Origin: Sesamum alatum
Taxonomy: Eukaryota; Streptophyta; Magnoliopsida; Lamiales; Pedaliaceae
Reading direction: 5' to 3'
Length of the DNA: 64,000 bases
Assembly: GCA_034509735.1 (NCBI GenBank)
Contig: JACGWO010000003.1
Location: 4,092,001 to 4,156,000, forward strand
Shown: piece after piece, positions 49,142 to 60,737 of the stretch
Layout of the letters: every line of letters begins with the position of its first letter
How positions within the stretch are numbered: the first letter of the stretch is position 1
Notes under the pieces: model-generated
Told to the model about the DNA's origin: nothing
The model's database searches: none
The model's input: the letters and a program-made list of their open reading frames with translations, nothing else
Program-made: the position numbers and the translations under genes

Positions 49142-50141
49142 CAACAAGGGCTCGTTACCATGGGTGACCGTCTAGCAACGGTCCATGGCACTAGAGACTA
49201 GGTGAATGTTGGCGTAAACATTTAGGCACCGATTCCATATGGGTACGGTCCTTCCGTCTATCGTACCGTCTCCCGGTCTTAGTATAGGATATAGAATTTG
49301 GTGTCGGTTCCCATCCTTGACTAGGCATCTATACTTAATACTCGAGAGTACGCATGCCTCATTGCATCAACACAGGAAATTATTTCCTGTTCGACCAACC
49401 ACTGTGGCCACAGTTTTAAGCAGCACGAACGTGTCTCCGAGTGCATAGGAGATACCTCTGTCAAATACTGACAGGGGACGGATCCTCTTCTTGGAACCCA
49501 CCGTCCTCACTACACATTATGACTGCACTGGACAAGGCTTATAATGATCATCTTAGAGAATGATCACCTCTCGCCAGATCCAAGATACAGCCGTCCTGTG
49601 CACGTGACTGCCATGGTTCCTCAAGTCTGAAGACTACTCCCGTACTATCGGAACCGGGAAAATCCAGTCATACCGATCAAGCCTCCAAGGCTTCCGTATG
49701 ATGATCCCCGCGAATCAGTTCAGTTGGCTCAACCCCAGTCGACCAACCCATCAAGATCGTGTAGGCGTCCCATGCTTGTCGCCAATGAAACATGGCACTC
49801 ATCCAATGAACACGACTTTTGATGCAAGTCTCTATAGGACTCTCGATGCCCTATCTCGAGGTCCTCGACTTGGAACGTTTCAGACCCAACTCTTTATCAG
49901 TTGGTTTCATGACCACCATCCAATGCGTTGCCCAACTGCATGAGTTGTTAATCGTGGTCTGTGGGCTTTGTTGCGATATGTGTAAAATACCATTTTAGCA
50001 TATGGAAAATGAGCGCAACAAAGAGAACACCAAAGGTAACGAATACTCATTTTATTCATTACATAATATTACATTACATCAAATTGTTAAATAGGCTACA
50101 AAATGCCAAACCTATTGGCTTTCTGGTCACCTGTTCTAACA
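49142..50141 (-). mobile_element. Partial Copia 3' LTR
   Basis: The head (reverse of TGTTAGAACAGGTGACC) ends at 50141 beside the polypurine tract. The sequence follows the Copia A LTR for about 1 kb and breaks off at 49142, inside the 'gggctcgttaccatggg' region, directly against another LTR head. Confidence 0.85.
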
Positions 50142-50226
50142 ATCTCCCCCTTGACCTAAAGCCAATCACCCATTGACCTCAAACCCATCCTATCTAGATG
50201 GTGAGTATGGGCAACTTGCGACATGG
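50142..50226 (-). pseudogene. Copia pol C-terminal tail with polypurine tract
   Basis: The minus strand encodes 'HHLDRMGLRSMGDWL' and a stop, followed by the purine tract GTCAAGGGGGAGAT and the LTR. It is nearly the same as the end of Copia A pol (to 36700). Everything upstream of this tail has been deleted. Confidence 0.9.
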
Positions 50227-50746
50227 GCGACAGTTGTCAAATAGGACTAATCTCGTATATCAGAGCCGGGAATTTCAGTCATACCGACCAAGCCTCCAAG
50301 GCTTCCATATAACGATTCCTGCGAGTCAGTTCAGTCAGCTAACACCCTTGTCAACTAACCCACTAATATGGCATAGACGTCCAATGTTTGTCGCCGATGA
50401 AACACGACACTCATCCAATGAATGCAATCCTTAGTGCAAGTCTCTATAGGATCCTCGATGCCCTCTCTTGAGGTCCTTGACTTGGAACGTTTCAGACCAA
50501 CCCTTAGAATTTGGTTTCGTAGCTGCCATCCAATGCGCAACTTAACTACATGGGTTATCCAATTGATCTGTGGGCATTTGTTGTGACATTAAAACGTTGT
50601 TTAACATAATCAGTAAGCACAACAAACACATATTGCCAAGGATGAATACTTACTATATTCATCAAGTCAATATTACTTTAATAAAGATTGCTAAATAGTA
50701 CCCAAAACCGCTAATCCAATTGGCTTTCTGGTCACTTATTCTAACA
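50227..50746 (-). mobile_element. Copia 5' LTR head fragment
   Basis: About 520 bp of an LTR in minus orientation, head at 50746, joined internally to pol codons near 50226. It marks the outer boundary of the rearranged Copia block. Confidence 0.8.
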
Positions 50747-51200
50747 TCGCAATTTTTTCAACCATTTGATCAATAAAGGGGAGGGGGAAATGGTCTTTCC
50801 TAGTGGCCTCATTAAGCGCACTATAATCAATGCACACCCTCTAACCCGTAACAGTTCTAGTGGGGATGAGTTTACTGTTGTCATTGGTTACTACCGTCAT
50901 CCCACCTTTCTTAGGCACGCATTGAACATGACTTACCCACATAGAATCAGAGATGGGATAGATAATACCTGCTGCAAGCCATTTGAGAATTTCCTTTTTC
51001 ACTACCTCTTGCATATTCGGATTCAACCTCCTCTGTGGTTGCACTTTTGGCTTGTATCCATCCTCCATCAAGATTTTGTGTGTGTACATCACTGGGCTAA
51101 TTCCCTCTATGTCGGCTATGCTCCATCCAATAGCCGACATGTGTTCCTTAAGCACCCATTGCAACTTCTCCTCTTATAAACCTGCCAAATCAAAAGACAC
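50747..51200 (-). pseudogene. Athila reverse transcriptase (5' part)
   Basis: The minus strand gives 'IGWSIADIEGISPVMYTHKI', 'QRRLNPNMQEVVKKEILKWL', 'AGIIYPISDS', 'WVSHVQCVPKKGGMTVV' and, after an in-frame stop near 50844, 'RVCIDYSALNEATRKDHFPL' to 'DQMVEKIA'. These are the N-terminal RT blocks of Gypsy elements. It continues at 44639 once the Copia block is removed. Confidence 0.92.
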
Positions 51201-52400
51201 AATAACCGATAAGGATGAATCTTTTTAAAGAAAAACACACTTAAGATGAGGGGGAAGAGGTTTGAGTTCATGAATTGGGGCGGTCTCAGTTGACGGCTTT
51301 AATGCTGGCGCTGGAGGATCGTCCAAATGGAGGAATCGTCGTGGTCGTGGTGCGGTCTCGTCTCGGTTGGCCTCCAAATGACATAGTGCCTTGGCATGCT
51401 CATTGGAGTCCGCCTGTAGAGGACATTATTCAGAATTTAGAATACATTCATCGAAAGAATCCTACCTTCACTCAGCGTTACACATTCTTTTGTCAATGCC
51501 TCAATGCAATCAATTGAAAAGGCCTCATGTTCCACATGTTTGGAATGTTTGACAGCTTTAAACACATTAAAAACAACTTCCTCATTATTGATTCTAAGTG
51601 TAAGTTGACCCTTTTGCACGTCAATTAAAGCTTTACCCGTAGCAAGAAAAGGTCTCCCTAAAATCAATGGAGTATTCACATCCTCTTCCATGTCTAGAGC
51701 AACAAAATTGACGGGAATGACAAACTTTCCTACCTTGACCAATACATCTTCAACTATCCCTCTAGGGTATTTAATACTCCTATCGGCTAGTTGCAGTATG
51801 ACTATAATTGGTGAAGCTCATGTATTCCTAGTCAAGCAAATATAGAATATGGCATCAAATTGATGCTAGCACCTAGATCACACAGAGCTTTGTCAAAATT
51901 TACTTTCCCTATAGTACAGGGTATTGAAAAACTCCCTGGGTCTTTGAGCTTTGGTGGAAGTTTGTTTTGTAGGATCGTTGGACATTCCTCATTGAGTTTC
52001 ACCGTTTTTCCGTTCGTCCACTTTCTCTTGTTGGAGATCACCTTCTTCAGAAACTTGGCATCTGCGAAGGTGCATCAATGAGAGAGATATTAACATGAAT
52101 TTTTTTTAATATCTCTAGGAATTTACCAAACTACTTATTCAAATTTGCCTTCAAGACTCTTTTGGGATATGGGATATATGGAGGAACCTCATCTAGATTG
52201 AGTTTAGGTTTAGGAGTACTCCATTTCAGTTCCTCTTGAGGTTCCTCATCTTCTTTGTGGCTCGTCCACGTGCTTGTTGGGTGGGTCTTCTCCGAGAATT
52301 TTCCCACTCTTGAGTGTGATTGCGTTAACTTGCTCCTTGGGATTTTTCTCGGTGTCACTCGAAAGTTGCCCCTCCTTTCTGCTGGATAGCATCCTCACAA
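51201..52400 (-). pseudogene. Athila protease region
   Basis: The minus-strand frame 52041-51832 ends 'KALCDLGASINLMPYSIFA', the characteristic Athila aspartic protease motif (DLGAS in place of DTG/DSG). The following frame (51742-51437) has '[20 protein letters not shown]' and '[16 protein letters not shown]', the C-terminal part of the protease fold. A Pro/Lys/Glu-rich linker (52358-52131) precedes it. Frameshifts separate the parts. Confidence 0.88.
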
Positions 52401-53711
52401 TTTGCCCCACTTGGACCTCGAGATTCTGGATCCACGGATCTTAGTTCTGAAAACGGGTGTTAGCGGCGGTGATGAGTGGAGAGCATGTCGTCAAGGTTGC
52501 TCTTCTTCTCTTACGGTGGTGGCTGTCATGGTTGTTGATATCCCGGTGGTCCTTGCTGCTGATTGTTACTCCATGAAAAATTGGGTAGCTCCGCCATCCC
52601 AGATTGTAGGTGTTGGAGTATGGATTAAAGTTGGACCTGCCACCATGAGAGACAAAATTAGCATCTTCAAAAACAGTGGGCGTCTTTCCTACCTTGCAGT
52701 CCTGACTCAAATGGCCCATCTGACCACATGCACCGCAAGGGCCCAAGGGTGGAGCATTGCATATTGTGGCTCCAAGGTTATTAATTTGTTGCGCTAGTGC
52801 AGCCATTTGTGCGGATAATGTCGTTGTGGCGTCGACTTGGTGGACATCGACTACCCATCGATTTTGGCCATATGGGTAGAAACTAGATGTTATCTCATCA
52901 ATGAGGACAAACGCCTCAGATAGTAGTTTCTTCATGATGCTGCCGCCTGCAGCTGCATCGATGGTAGCCCGGTTAGCCAATGTGACACCATTGTAAAATG
53001 TTGTACCTGCCGCCATACTAGGAGCTCATGATGAGGGCACTTTCTAAGCATATCCCTGAAATGTTCCCATGCATCATACAACAATTCCCTATCTGACTGC
53101 ACAAAAGAAGTAATATCATTGAGCAACTTAGCAGTTTTAGACGGGGGAAAGTATTTAGCAAGGAATTTTTGTGTCAATTCCGCCCGAGTCGTAATACTAC
53201 CGGCAGGCAATGAATGTAACCAATCTTTGGCCTTATCACACAACGAAAATGGAAACAGTCTAAGTTTAACAGCATCATCACTAACACCATTAAACTTAAA
53301 GGTATCACCTATTTCGAGAAAGTTAGAGAGATGTTTGTTAGGATTCTCGTCAAGCAAACTGGAGAACTGCACATGTGCTTAGATCATCTGAATGATAGCC
53401 GGCTTGATCTCAAAGTTGTTGGCTTGGACCGTAGGTTTGGCAATGCTGTAAATCACCCCATCAGTTGTCGGGAATGAGTACTCCATCATCGGTCTCTCTA
53501 TGACCCTCGCGTTCTCCATAGCCGATTCTATGGTAGCAAATTGATCCTTCGTGTTGGATTTTCCACTCCCTTCGCCTCTCTCGATGGTGTTCCTTTGTTG
53601 GTGGAAGATTATCTCAATTTCGAGATCGAGTTGTGCTAACTCTCCAGCACCGCTTTGTGTCATCAAACTGTGAACCAACGAAAGAGAAGAAGTTAGGTAA
53701 AATAAAAACAA
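52401..53711 (-). pseudogene. Athila gag
   Basis: Minus-strand frames give 'KPTVQANNFEIKPAIIQMI', 'HLSNFLEIGDTFKFNGVSDD', 'LRLFPFSLCDKAKDWLHSL', 'AELTQKFLAKYFPPSKTAKL', 'LRKCPHHELLVW' and 'IDAAAGGSIMKKL', then a zinc knuckle 'CGACGQMGHLSQDC' (CX2CX4HX4C complete). Stops and frameshifts break it into at least three frames. It starts just downstream of the PBS at 53776-53793. Confidence 0.92.
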
Positions 53712-53775
53712 AAATAAAGCAAAGAAAAATCCAAATTAACTAGACTAGCGAGTTATGATATTATTTCAAATTAAA

Positions 53776-53793
53776 TCCTCGGCAACGGCGCCA
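53776..53793 (-). other. Primer-binding site, tRNA-Asp type (Athila)
   Basis: The minus strand reads TGGCGCCGTTGCCGAGGA. Its first 14 bases are the standard complement of the tRNA-Asp 3' end. It lies six bases inside the LTR. Confidence 0.9.
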
Positions 53794-53799
53794 AAAATT

Positions 53800-54421
53800 T
53801 GATTGCAAAAATATGTACTAGCAAGTGCACTAGCTATCAAGTAGTATAAAACATATCGAACCTACGAGGATTTAATGAAGTAATTACCACAACTATGCCT
53901 AACTCCTAACTATTTGGACGATCGAAAGTTTGGATGATTCATGAAAACTACTAAAAAGCAATAAAATTAACTATGGCAAGCAATTACTGTGGAGAAAAAA
54001 ATGCAGATTTAGAGAAAGGTGCAATGGCTATAGGTCCACCTAATCGATACAACGAATTTAATATTGATGGATTAATCATACAATCAAGTATTTTCACACA
54101 CTGAGATTTTTCCTAATTTAATCCAATATCCTCTCTTGAGCTACACCGAACCTATTACTATCAATGAATTATGGGATCTCTCCTCTCCAAAACTCGTGAA
54201 AATAATGCATTAGGATCTATGAAAAAACTATGAAATCAGATGGATCATGCCTATGTACGTTTACACATCATTCAATCCACACCATAAATTATTCTATCCA
54301 CTAGGCTAAATTCCCTCTTGGTTCATCAACATAATTAATAAAATCAAAGAGGTGATTAACCTCTCAAATAATAGCAACAAATGCAATAATTCATGGATAT
54401 GCGAAAATAACAACTAGATTA
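53800..54421 (-). mobile_element. Athila-type 5' LTR, truncated
   Basis: It starts at the reversed end TGATTGC and aligns with the middle LTR (24372-24581 plus 26933-27345), sharing 'ccacctaatcgatacaacga' and 'ataacaactagatta'. It is cut at 54421 by a Copia LTR head. The remaining ~725 bp are not in the window beyond it. Confidence 0.85.
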
Positions 54422-54860
54422 TATTAGAATAGGTGACCGTTAAGCCAATCTTGTTAGGCTTATGATCCTATTTCTGACATTAGGGGTTTAAATAAAGTTT
54501 ATTCTGAATAAAAAGTGATGTTTAGTTACGACATTAATACTTTCATTATGTTCACTTACTGCTTTATATCTATTACTGGTTAATGCACAAGCAAAGCCCA
54601 CAGACTGAAAGGTTAATCCAAGAAACTGGACTGCGCATAGTGATGGCAAGTCACGAAATCAGTTTCTGTGGATTGGTCAGAAATACTCCAAGTGAAAGGA
54701 CCTCGAGATTGGGTATCAAAGGTCCATTTTAGACTTGCACTAAGTAATTGCAGTCGCGTTTCATTGACAAGTGACGAGAGTCCTCCATGCAATACTAGTA
54801 GGTTAGCCAGCTTGGTGCCCGCTGACTGAGGTGACTCGTGGGAATCTTCATATGGAAAAC
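54422..54860 (+). mobile_element. Copia LTR head fragment (first of three)
   Basis: It starts TATTAGAATAGGTGACC and follows the shared LTR sequence for about 440 bp. It is cut by the next LTR head at 54861, after 'catatggaaaac'. Confidence 0.8.
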
Positions 54861-55729
54861 TATTAGAATTAGTGTCCAGAAAGTCAATGTGGGTTGACTG
54901 TTGAATGAAAGTAATATTATGTTGATAAATGTAGTAAGGATTCATCATTAACAATGATGAGTTTGTTGTGCTTACTGCTAGCATTGAACGTCGTTTCGAT
55001 GTCACAACAAACTCCCACAGACCGGATATATGAATCCAAGAAGTTGGACCGTGCATAGGATGACGATCATGGAACCAACTTCCGTAGATAGGTCTGAAAC
55101 ACTCCAAGTCGAGGACCTCGAGATTGGGCATCGAAGGTCCTACAGAGACTTGCACTAAGGATTTCATTCATTGAATGAATACCGCGTTTCATCGGTGATA
55201 GACGTTGGATGTCTATGCAATATTAGTGTGTTAGTTGACAAGGGTGTCGGCTGACTAAGGTGACTCGCGAGAATCGTCATATGGAAGCCACACGGGCTTG
55301 GTTGGTATGACTTGTATTCTCGGTTCCGATAGTACAGGATTAGTCCTCGGACTTGAGAAATCACGACAGTCGCTCACATACGAAGGTTGTATCTTGGATA
55401 TGGCGAGAGGTGATCGTATCATATGACATGGCCATCATAAGCCCTGTTCAGTGCAATCGGAGTATGTAAAGAGAACGTGGATTCCAAGATAGGATTTGTC
55501 CCTTGTCAAAGATTATGACAGCGAGATCTCCTATACGCTTTGAGATGGTTTAACTCTCAAAGTCTATGGTCATAGCATTTGATTGAGTGGGAAAAGGACT
55601 TCCTACGTCAATCATAAAGTTAAAAGTATCTCAAGTTTGAAGCATAGGTGCCTAAGTCAAGGATTGGAACAGACATCCTATTCCATGCCCTAGACTAGGG
55701 CTGAGGGATAGGCGACAGTGGGACCGTAT
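54861..55729 (+). mobile_element. Copia LTR head fragment (second of three)
   Basis: It starts TATTAGAATTAGTGTCC and follows the LTR through the 'ctagactagggctgagggat' segment. It is cut at 55729 by the next LTR. Confidence 0.8.
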
Positions 55730-57759
55730 TATTAGAATAGGTGATCGTGAAGCCAATTTGATTGGGCTAATCTAACCTATGTCTGAACAATTTTAGTGTT
55801 AAATTGTAATGAATAAGAAAGTGATATTCATTTGGCTTTATACTTTGCTTGTGTTCACTTACTACTTTACATTAACTGTTCACTGCACAAGCAAAGCCCA
55901 TAGACCGAAAACACATTCCGGGAAACTAGAACTGAGCATTGGATGGTGGTTCATGAAATCAGTTTCTTCGGATCGGTCTGAAATACACCAAGTCAAAGAA
56001 TCTTGAAATAGGGTATCAAGAATCCGTGTGAGACTTGCACTAAGCATTTGCAGTCGTGTTTCATCGACAAGGGATGAGGCCCGTCCATGCAATGTCAGTG
56101 GGTTAGCCAGCTAGGTGGCTGCTGACTGAGGTGACTCGTGGGAACCGTCATATGGAAGACCTTGAGTAGGGTCAATCAGGTATGACCTACATTCCCGGTT
56201 CCAATAGTACGAATTTGATCCTTGGACTTGAGGGATTACTGAGATTACCTACACACCATCTTGTATCTTAGGTATGGCTAAAGGCTGCCAAGTCGAGTAA
56301 CTCAGTAGTCATAAGCCCTATCTAGTGCAGTCAAGATGTATAGCGTGATAGTAGGTCCTAAGAGAGTATCCATCTCCTATCAGAAAGCTGACGGTAATAT
56401 CTCATTTTACTCTGAGACTCGTCCCTGATAAATTTGTGGCCACAGTAACTGATAAAATGGGTAGGTACCCCTGTGACGTTTAGTAAGGACGAGGCAAAGG
56501 CTTAGGTCGAGAATGCGTACCTACTGTTTCCATGCCCTAAACTTCTAAGCCAGTGAGATTGTAGGTGGAAGAATTAAACGTACTAAAGAGCCTAAATGTT
56601 CACACCATAAACATTCACCTAGTCTCTAGTGCCATAGACCGTTGATGGCCACCCATGGTGACGGGCGAATTCCTGTCATAAGATGGTTGGGAATTCGGCC
56701 AAGTCTAGCTGAGGGTGAACCTAAAGAGTCACACACAATCTGCATGAATCAAAGGTATTTAATTTTGGAATTAATTTTAGAGAGGTGAATGATTTAAATT
56801 AGATTTAATCGGTTCCCCTTTCTTTCTTGGAATGTGTATTCCTTTAATTGGATTAAGGGGAATTAAACTAATAAATAAATTAGATTTTATTGGAATAATT
56901 AAAGTGGGGCTTAAAATAAATATTATTTTATTTATTTTATTTATTTAAGAGCCCCATGGATTATTTAAATAGGATTTAAATATTCCATAATTAAATGGCC
57001 TCCCCCCCGGGATGGATGAGAATTAAAGAGGAGAGTGCTGCTTCGATCAATGGCCATAGATTAGTTTGACTAATCCAAGCCTAGTTTGACTAGGAATTTG
57101 ACTAGGTCAAAATCCTAGTCAAACCAAGCTTCTAAAGTTGGAGTTTGAAGAGGAATAGGATTCCCCTTCTATATATACTCCTAGGTTAAGACTTTAGAAG
57201 GATGATGATGATGATGATGATGATGATCAAGAAACACACATACACATACTTCTACTCGGCCATCTCTCCCTCACTCGTCCACCACCCCTCTCCCAAGAAA
57301 AGGTTTTGGTCCTTGTTTCATACAAGTGAGGATTGATCACGTTAACTCATAACGTTTTCTGGTAGATCCGTTCTCTCTAAAATATACACTTGATTTTTCG
57401 CTAGCACGAGGATCAAGATACATGGGCGGATTGCGTGTACGATTTAGAGGGTCTCTTGTTCGAGATCTTGGTGCAAAAAGGGGAACAACAGAGTAGCGGT
57501 TTGAAGACAAAAGAACTACAACCGGTAGTTATTTTATTGATGTCTTCGAACTTATATACCCTTATGGCCTCCATGATTTTGTATGTTTTATTTAGTCATG
57601 AGATACACCGAATGCCCGGGGAAGTTCAAGATAACACCCCTTTGAACGTGTTATTTACATTTATGTGTGGGCATGTTTTAAATTCGTATTTTATTTTATA
57701 TCACGATTCCGCATTCGCGCTCCTCCCGGATGATCCACACGGCTTCCCTAAGGCTTTCA
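55730..57759 (+). mobile_element. 5' LTR of Copia element B
   Basis: It runs from TATTAGAATAGGTG to ...AAGGCTTTCA, 2030 bp, followed by the PBS. It holds the TTGAC cluster (57063-57122), TATA box CTATATATA (57169-57177) and a (GAT)9 run (57201-57227). It is closest in length and layout to the solo LTRs at 4609 and 46486. Confidence 0.88.
57201..57227. repeat. Trinucleotide microsatellite (GAT)9
   Basis: Nine GAT units lie in the LTR of Copia B, shortly after its TATA box. Confidence 0.95.
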
Positions 57760-57760
57760 G

Positions 57761-57772
57761 TGATATCAGAGC
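57761..57772 (+). other. Primer-binding site, initiator tRNA-Met (Copia B)
   Basis: TGATATCAGAGC differs by one base from the TGGTATCAGAGC in Copia A and lies one base after the LTR. Confidence 0.88.
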
Positions 57773-58619
57773 CTGGTTCGGTGTATAAAGCCTAGGGTTT
57801 TATGTGTGTTAAAGCATGAAATACATGTAAAAACCTGATTTATCGTTGTTCTTGATTTATGTTTCAAGCATGTCGTTTTTCATGTTATTTATCGTATTGG
57901 TAGTACTTGAATTCTTGGTGATTCTTGGTAATTTCTTGATTTTCTTTGAAAATCCAACAGAAATAATAAAACGAAGCAAGAAACATTAGCACGCGGTAAC
58001 AGCCGTCGGTTGACCCGCTAAATGCGCGCTAGTGCGCACGGGTCCAGGGCGCACGTAGGCAGAGGAGCCTGCGGCGCGGGGGCGCCTGCTCGGTCAGGCA
58101 GTGCACAGTGCGCATGCAGGAGCTGCCGGCCGCGCACGCACTGGATTTGTTTGCTAGGGCTGTGCGCGCACGTCAAGCAGAGTGATTGCCTGCTCGTGCG
58201 CGCCCTGGCAGTGGTATCTGGCACGCGCAGGGTGTCGTTTATTAATGCGAATCAGCAAGACGCCAAGGCCAATCAGCTATGCGCGCACGCAAAAGGTTTG
58301 TCTGCCAGGCTCGCACGCACGTTACAGGCAATGGGCCTGCGGCGCCCTGGAGAGCAGTGCGCACAGGCTACAGGGCGCCTGGGTGAGTCGCCATCCGCCT
58401 CAGCGTATTGCCAGAGCGCGCATCAAGGTGAAGGCGATCCTGCCTCCTAGGCCCAAGCGACGGTGCAGGCACGGCCGGCCTTGCGGCTGCGGCCAGCCTG
58501 CACGGCTTAGCCTATAGCATGGCGGCAGCATGGCGTGCCAGCTTGCTTGTGCCGCGAGGGTGCGCGCGGCTGTTGTCAACGGCCCTTAGGCCTCGCTTCC
58601 AGGTGGTCTTGTTTATATT
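57773..58619 (+). other. Copia B leader, first part, with a long GC-rich block
   Basis: AT-rich leader to about 58000, then about 600 bases of GC-rich, gcgcgc/gcacgc-rich sequence reaching the assembly gap. The ORFs here (for example 58022-58450) have Ala/Arg/Cys-rich content expected of any GC-rich frame and are not accepted as genes. Confidence 0.7.
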
Positions 58620-59119
58620 NNNNNNNNNNNNNNNNNNNNNNNNNNNNNNNNNNNNNNNNNNNNNNNNNNNNNNNNNNNNNNNNNNNNNNNNNNNNNNNNN
58701 NNNNNNNNNNNNNNNNNNNNNNNNNNNNNNNNNNNNNNNNNNNNNNNNNNNNNNNNNNNNNNNNNNNNNNNNNNNNNNNNNNNNNNNNNNNNNNNNNNNN
58801 NNNNNNNNNNNNNNNNNNNNNNNNNNNNNNNNNNNNNNNNNNNNNNNNNNNNNNNNNNNNNNNNNNNNNNNNNNNNNNNNNNNNNNNNNNNNNNNNNNNN
58901 NNNNNNNNNNNNNNNNNNNNNNNNNNNNNNNNNNNNNNNNNNNNNNNNNNNNNNNNNNNNNNNNNNNNNNNNNNNNNNNNNNNNNNNNNNNNNNNNNNNN
59001 NNNNNNNNNNNNNNNNNNNNNNNNNNNNNNNNNNNNNNNNNNNNNNNNNNNNNNNNNNNNNNNNNNNNNNNNNNNNNNNNNNNNNNNNNNNNNNNNNNNN
59101 NNNNNNNNNNNNNNNNNNN
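58620..59119. other. Assembly gap, 500 N
   Basis: Exactly 500 undetermined bases, probably a scaffold gap of nominal size. ORFs called across it are artefacts. Confidence 0.99.
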
Positions 59120-59947
59120 TAATAGTATAGGACAACCTTAGATTGACCATAGAATCCACTGCGGGCTCAGTGGGTCGCATAGGATTCGGGCTTGTGATCA
59201 TCCAACAGGGGCATGCTAGGTTTTTAATTTTGCATGTGGCTTTTATGATGATGAATGATTTATTTATCGTATTACTGCTATATCATGCAAATGGTTTTTT
59301 AATGCATAATGGATGTATGTATTTATGTGCTATAATGAGATCTCGGTCATCAAACTCTCACTTGGTTGGACCAAGTTGAATATTAGACCCTTAATACATG
59401 GACTAAAACTCTAGGAGTTCGTCCAAGCCCTTCCATCATGGCAAAGTGAGGAAGCTAGTTTCAGTCGATAGCGTGGTCTCACGAATCGTTGCACGTCTAT
59501 CGTGCTGAAAAGAAGCTGCACTTTGTTGTGAACGAAGAGAGTAACACTCTTGTTGTCTGCCTTACGAGTTGTGGGGTAGCAGTGAGTGCTATGATTCGAT
59601 TGATTGGGTCGGGTCTAATGCTCGAATAAACATGATTCGCTTGGAGTCCTCGGGATCACGTAAAAGGGTGAGGCAGATATCTTGGGAATCTTATAGGACG
59701 AGAATGGTATGGAATACCTCCCACAGGTTGTTTTCCATGCGAATATAAAAGTGGAGTATGGAAGATATCGTTGTGGATCCCAAGTCTACTAGGAAAGGGT
59801 TTCCCGAAAACAACGTTTGAGAGTGTCGTGTTTTTCGTAGAATTAGTGGGAGAATTAAATGACTAAAGTCTGAGTCTTTAATCTTTATTAGAACCTTTTA
59901 TTTAATTATGCTACTTATGTTCTGTTTTTAAATGTAGATTTAAAACA
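59120..59947 (+). other. Copia B leader, second part
   Basis: It aligns with the Copia A leader around 31990-32780, including 'cactgcgggctcagtgggtc' and a segment with 'gatctcggtca'. No gene was supported. Confidence 0.75.
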
Positions 59948-60737
59948 ATGTCTAAGAACCCATTATAAACCGTACTTGAGACAAACAAGTTTAATGGAAC
60001 CAATTACAACGACTGGTTGCGCAATCTAAGGATAGTCCTCGATTATGAGAACCAAGGCTATGTCATAGACAAGCCGTTTCCTCGGACTTTGTGGAAAGGA
60101 CCCACACCCGAAGAACATGAGACGTTCGAGACTTGGCATCAGGATAACCGGAAAGTCCGTAGCATCATACTTGCGTCTATGACCAATGAGATACAAAAGC
60201 AATATGAGAGGCTGGACGATGTCCTTCCATAATGGCTTCGCCTGAAGGATTACTATGCAACGCCGGACCGGCATACTAGGTATGTCGCAACGAAGGCGTT
60301 CTTTGGAACTAAAAAGACCGAAGGGTCCTCTGTACATGAGCATGGGGTCAAGATGCTTACCTTGGTGGAAAAGCTCGACGACCTCAAAGCAGGGCTCGAT
60401 AACGAGACGTACATTAATGTGATCCTTCAGTCACTCCCACCCTCCTTCGACCAATTCATTGTTAACTACAACATGAATACTCTTGAGAAGGGTATACATG
60501 AGTTGATCAATATGTTGGTGCAATACGAGGCAACGACCAAAAAGTCTGCACTATCGGTATTGTTTAGAGAGGCTTCGACTTCCAAAACGAAGGCAAGCGT
60601 GTCGGACGTTGGAAAAGAAAGAAGGGAAAGAAAAAGGTCGTCAAAGCCGCTACCAACACTAAAAGTGTTCCCGTTGCCAAGGTGGGGAAAGGCAAAGGGA
60701 AAAGGAAGGTTGACTCAAAGCAACAGTCAAAGGCAAA
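59948..60737 (+). pseudogene. Copia B gag
   Basis: The ATG at 59948 gives MSKNPL and then an immediate stop. The same frame continues 'NDWLRNLRIVLDYENQGYVI', 'IILASMTNEIQKQYERLDD', another stop at about 60230, then 'YVATKAFFGTKK', 'LVEKLDDLKAGLDNETYINV' and 'LPPSFDQFIVNYNMN'. It is homologous to Copia A gag throughout. At least two stops and a later frame change make it a pseudogene. Confidence 0.88.

Larger units (their letters stand above)
44635..50751 (-). mobile_element. Rearranged Copia block inserted in Athila RT
   Basis: The block spans 44640 (TGAAAGAATT, reverse of an LTR tail) to 50746 (reverse of TGTTAGAATA). Flanks CCGCA (44635-44639) and TCGCA (50747-50751) look like a 5-bp duplication with one later change. 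Outside it, Athila RT codons join directly (MVEKIA to GHEYY). In element order it holds an LTR head (50746-50227), the last ~25 codons of pol plus purine tract, a partial LTR (50141-49142) and a full LTR (49141-44640). Confidence 0.8.

Noticed and set aside
58022..58517. Two overlapping Cys/Ala/Arg-rich ORFs in the GC-rich leader of Copia B
   Set aside because: Stop codons are rare by chance in GC-rich sequence; no start context, homologue or conservation with the Copia A leader.
58512..59201. Long ORFs spanning the N gap
   Set aside because: They consist almost entirely of undetermined residues.
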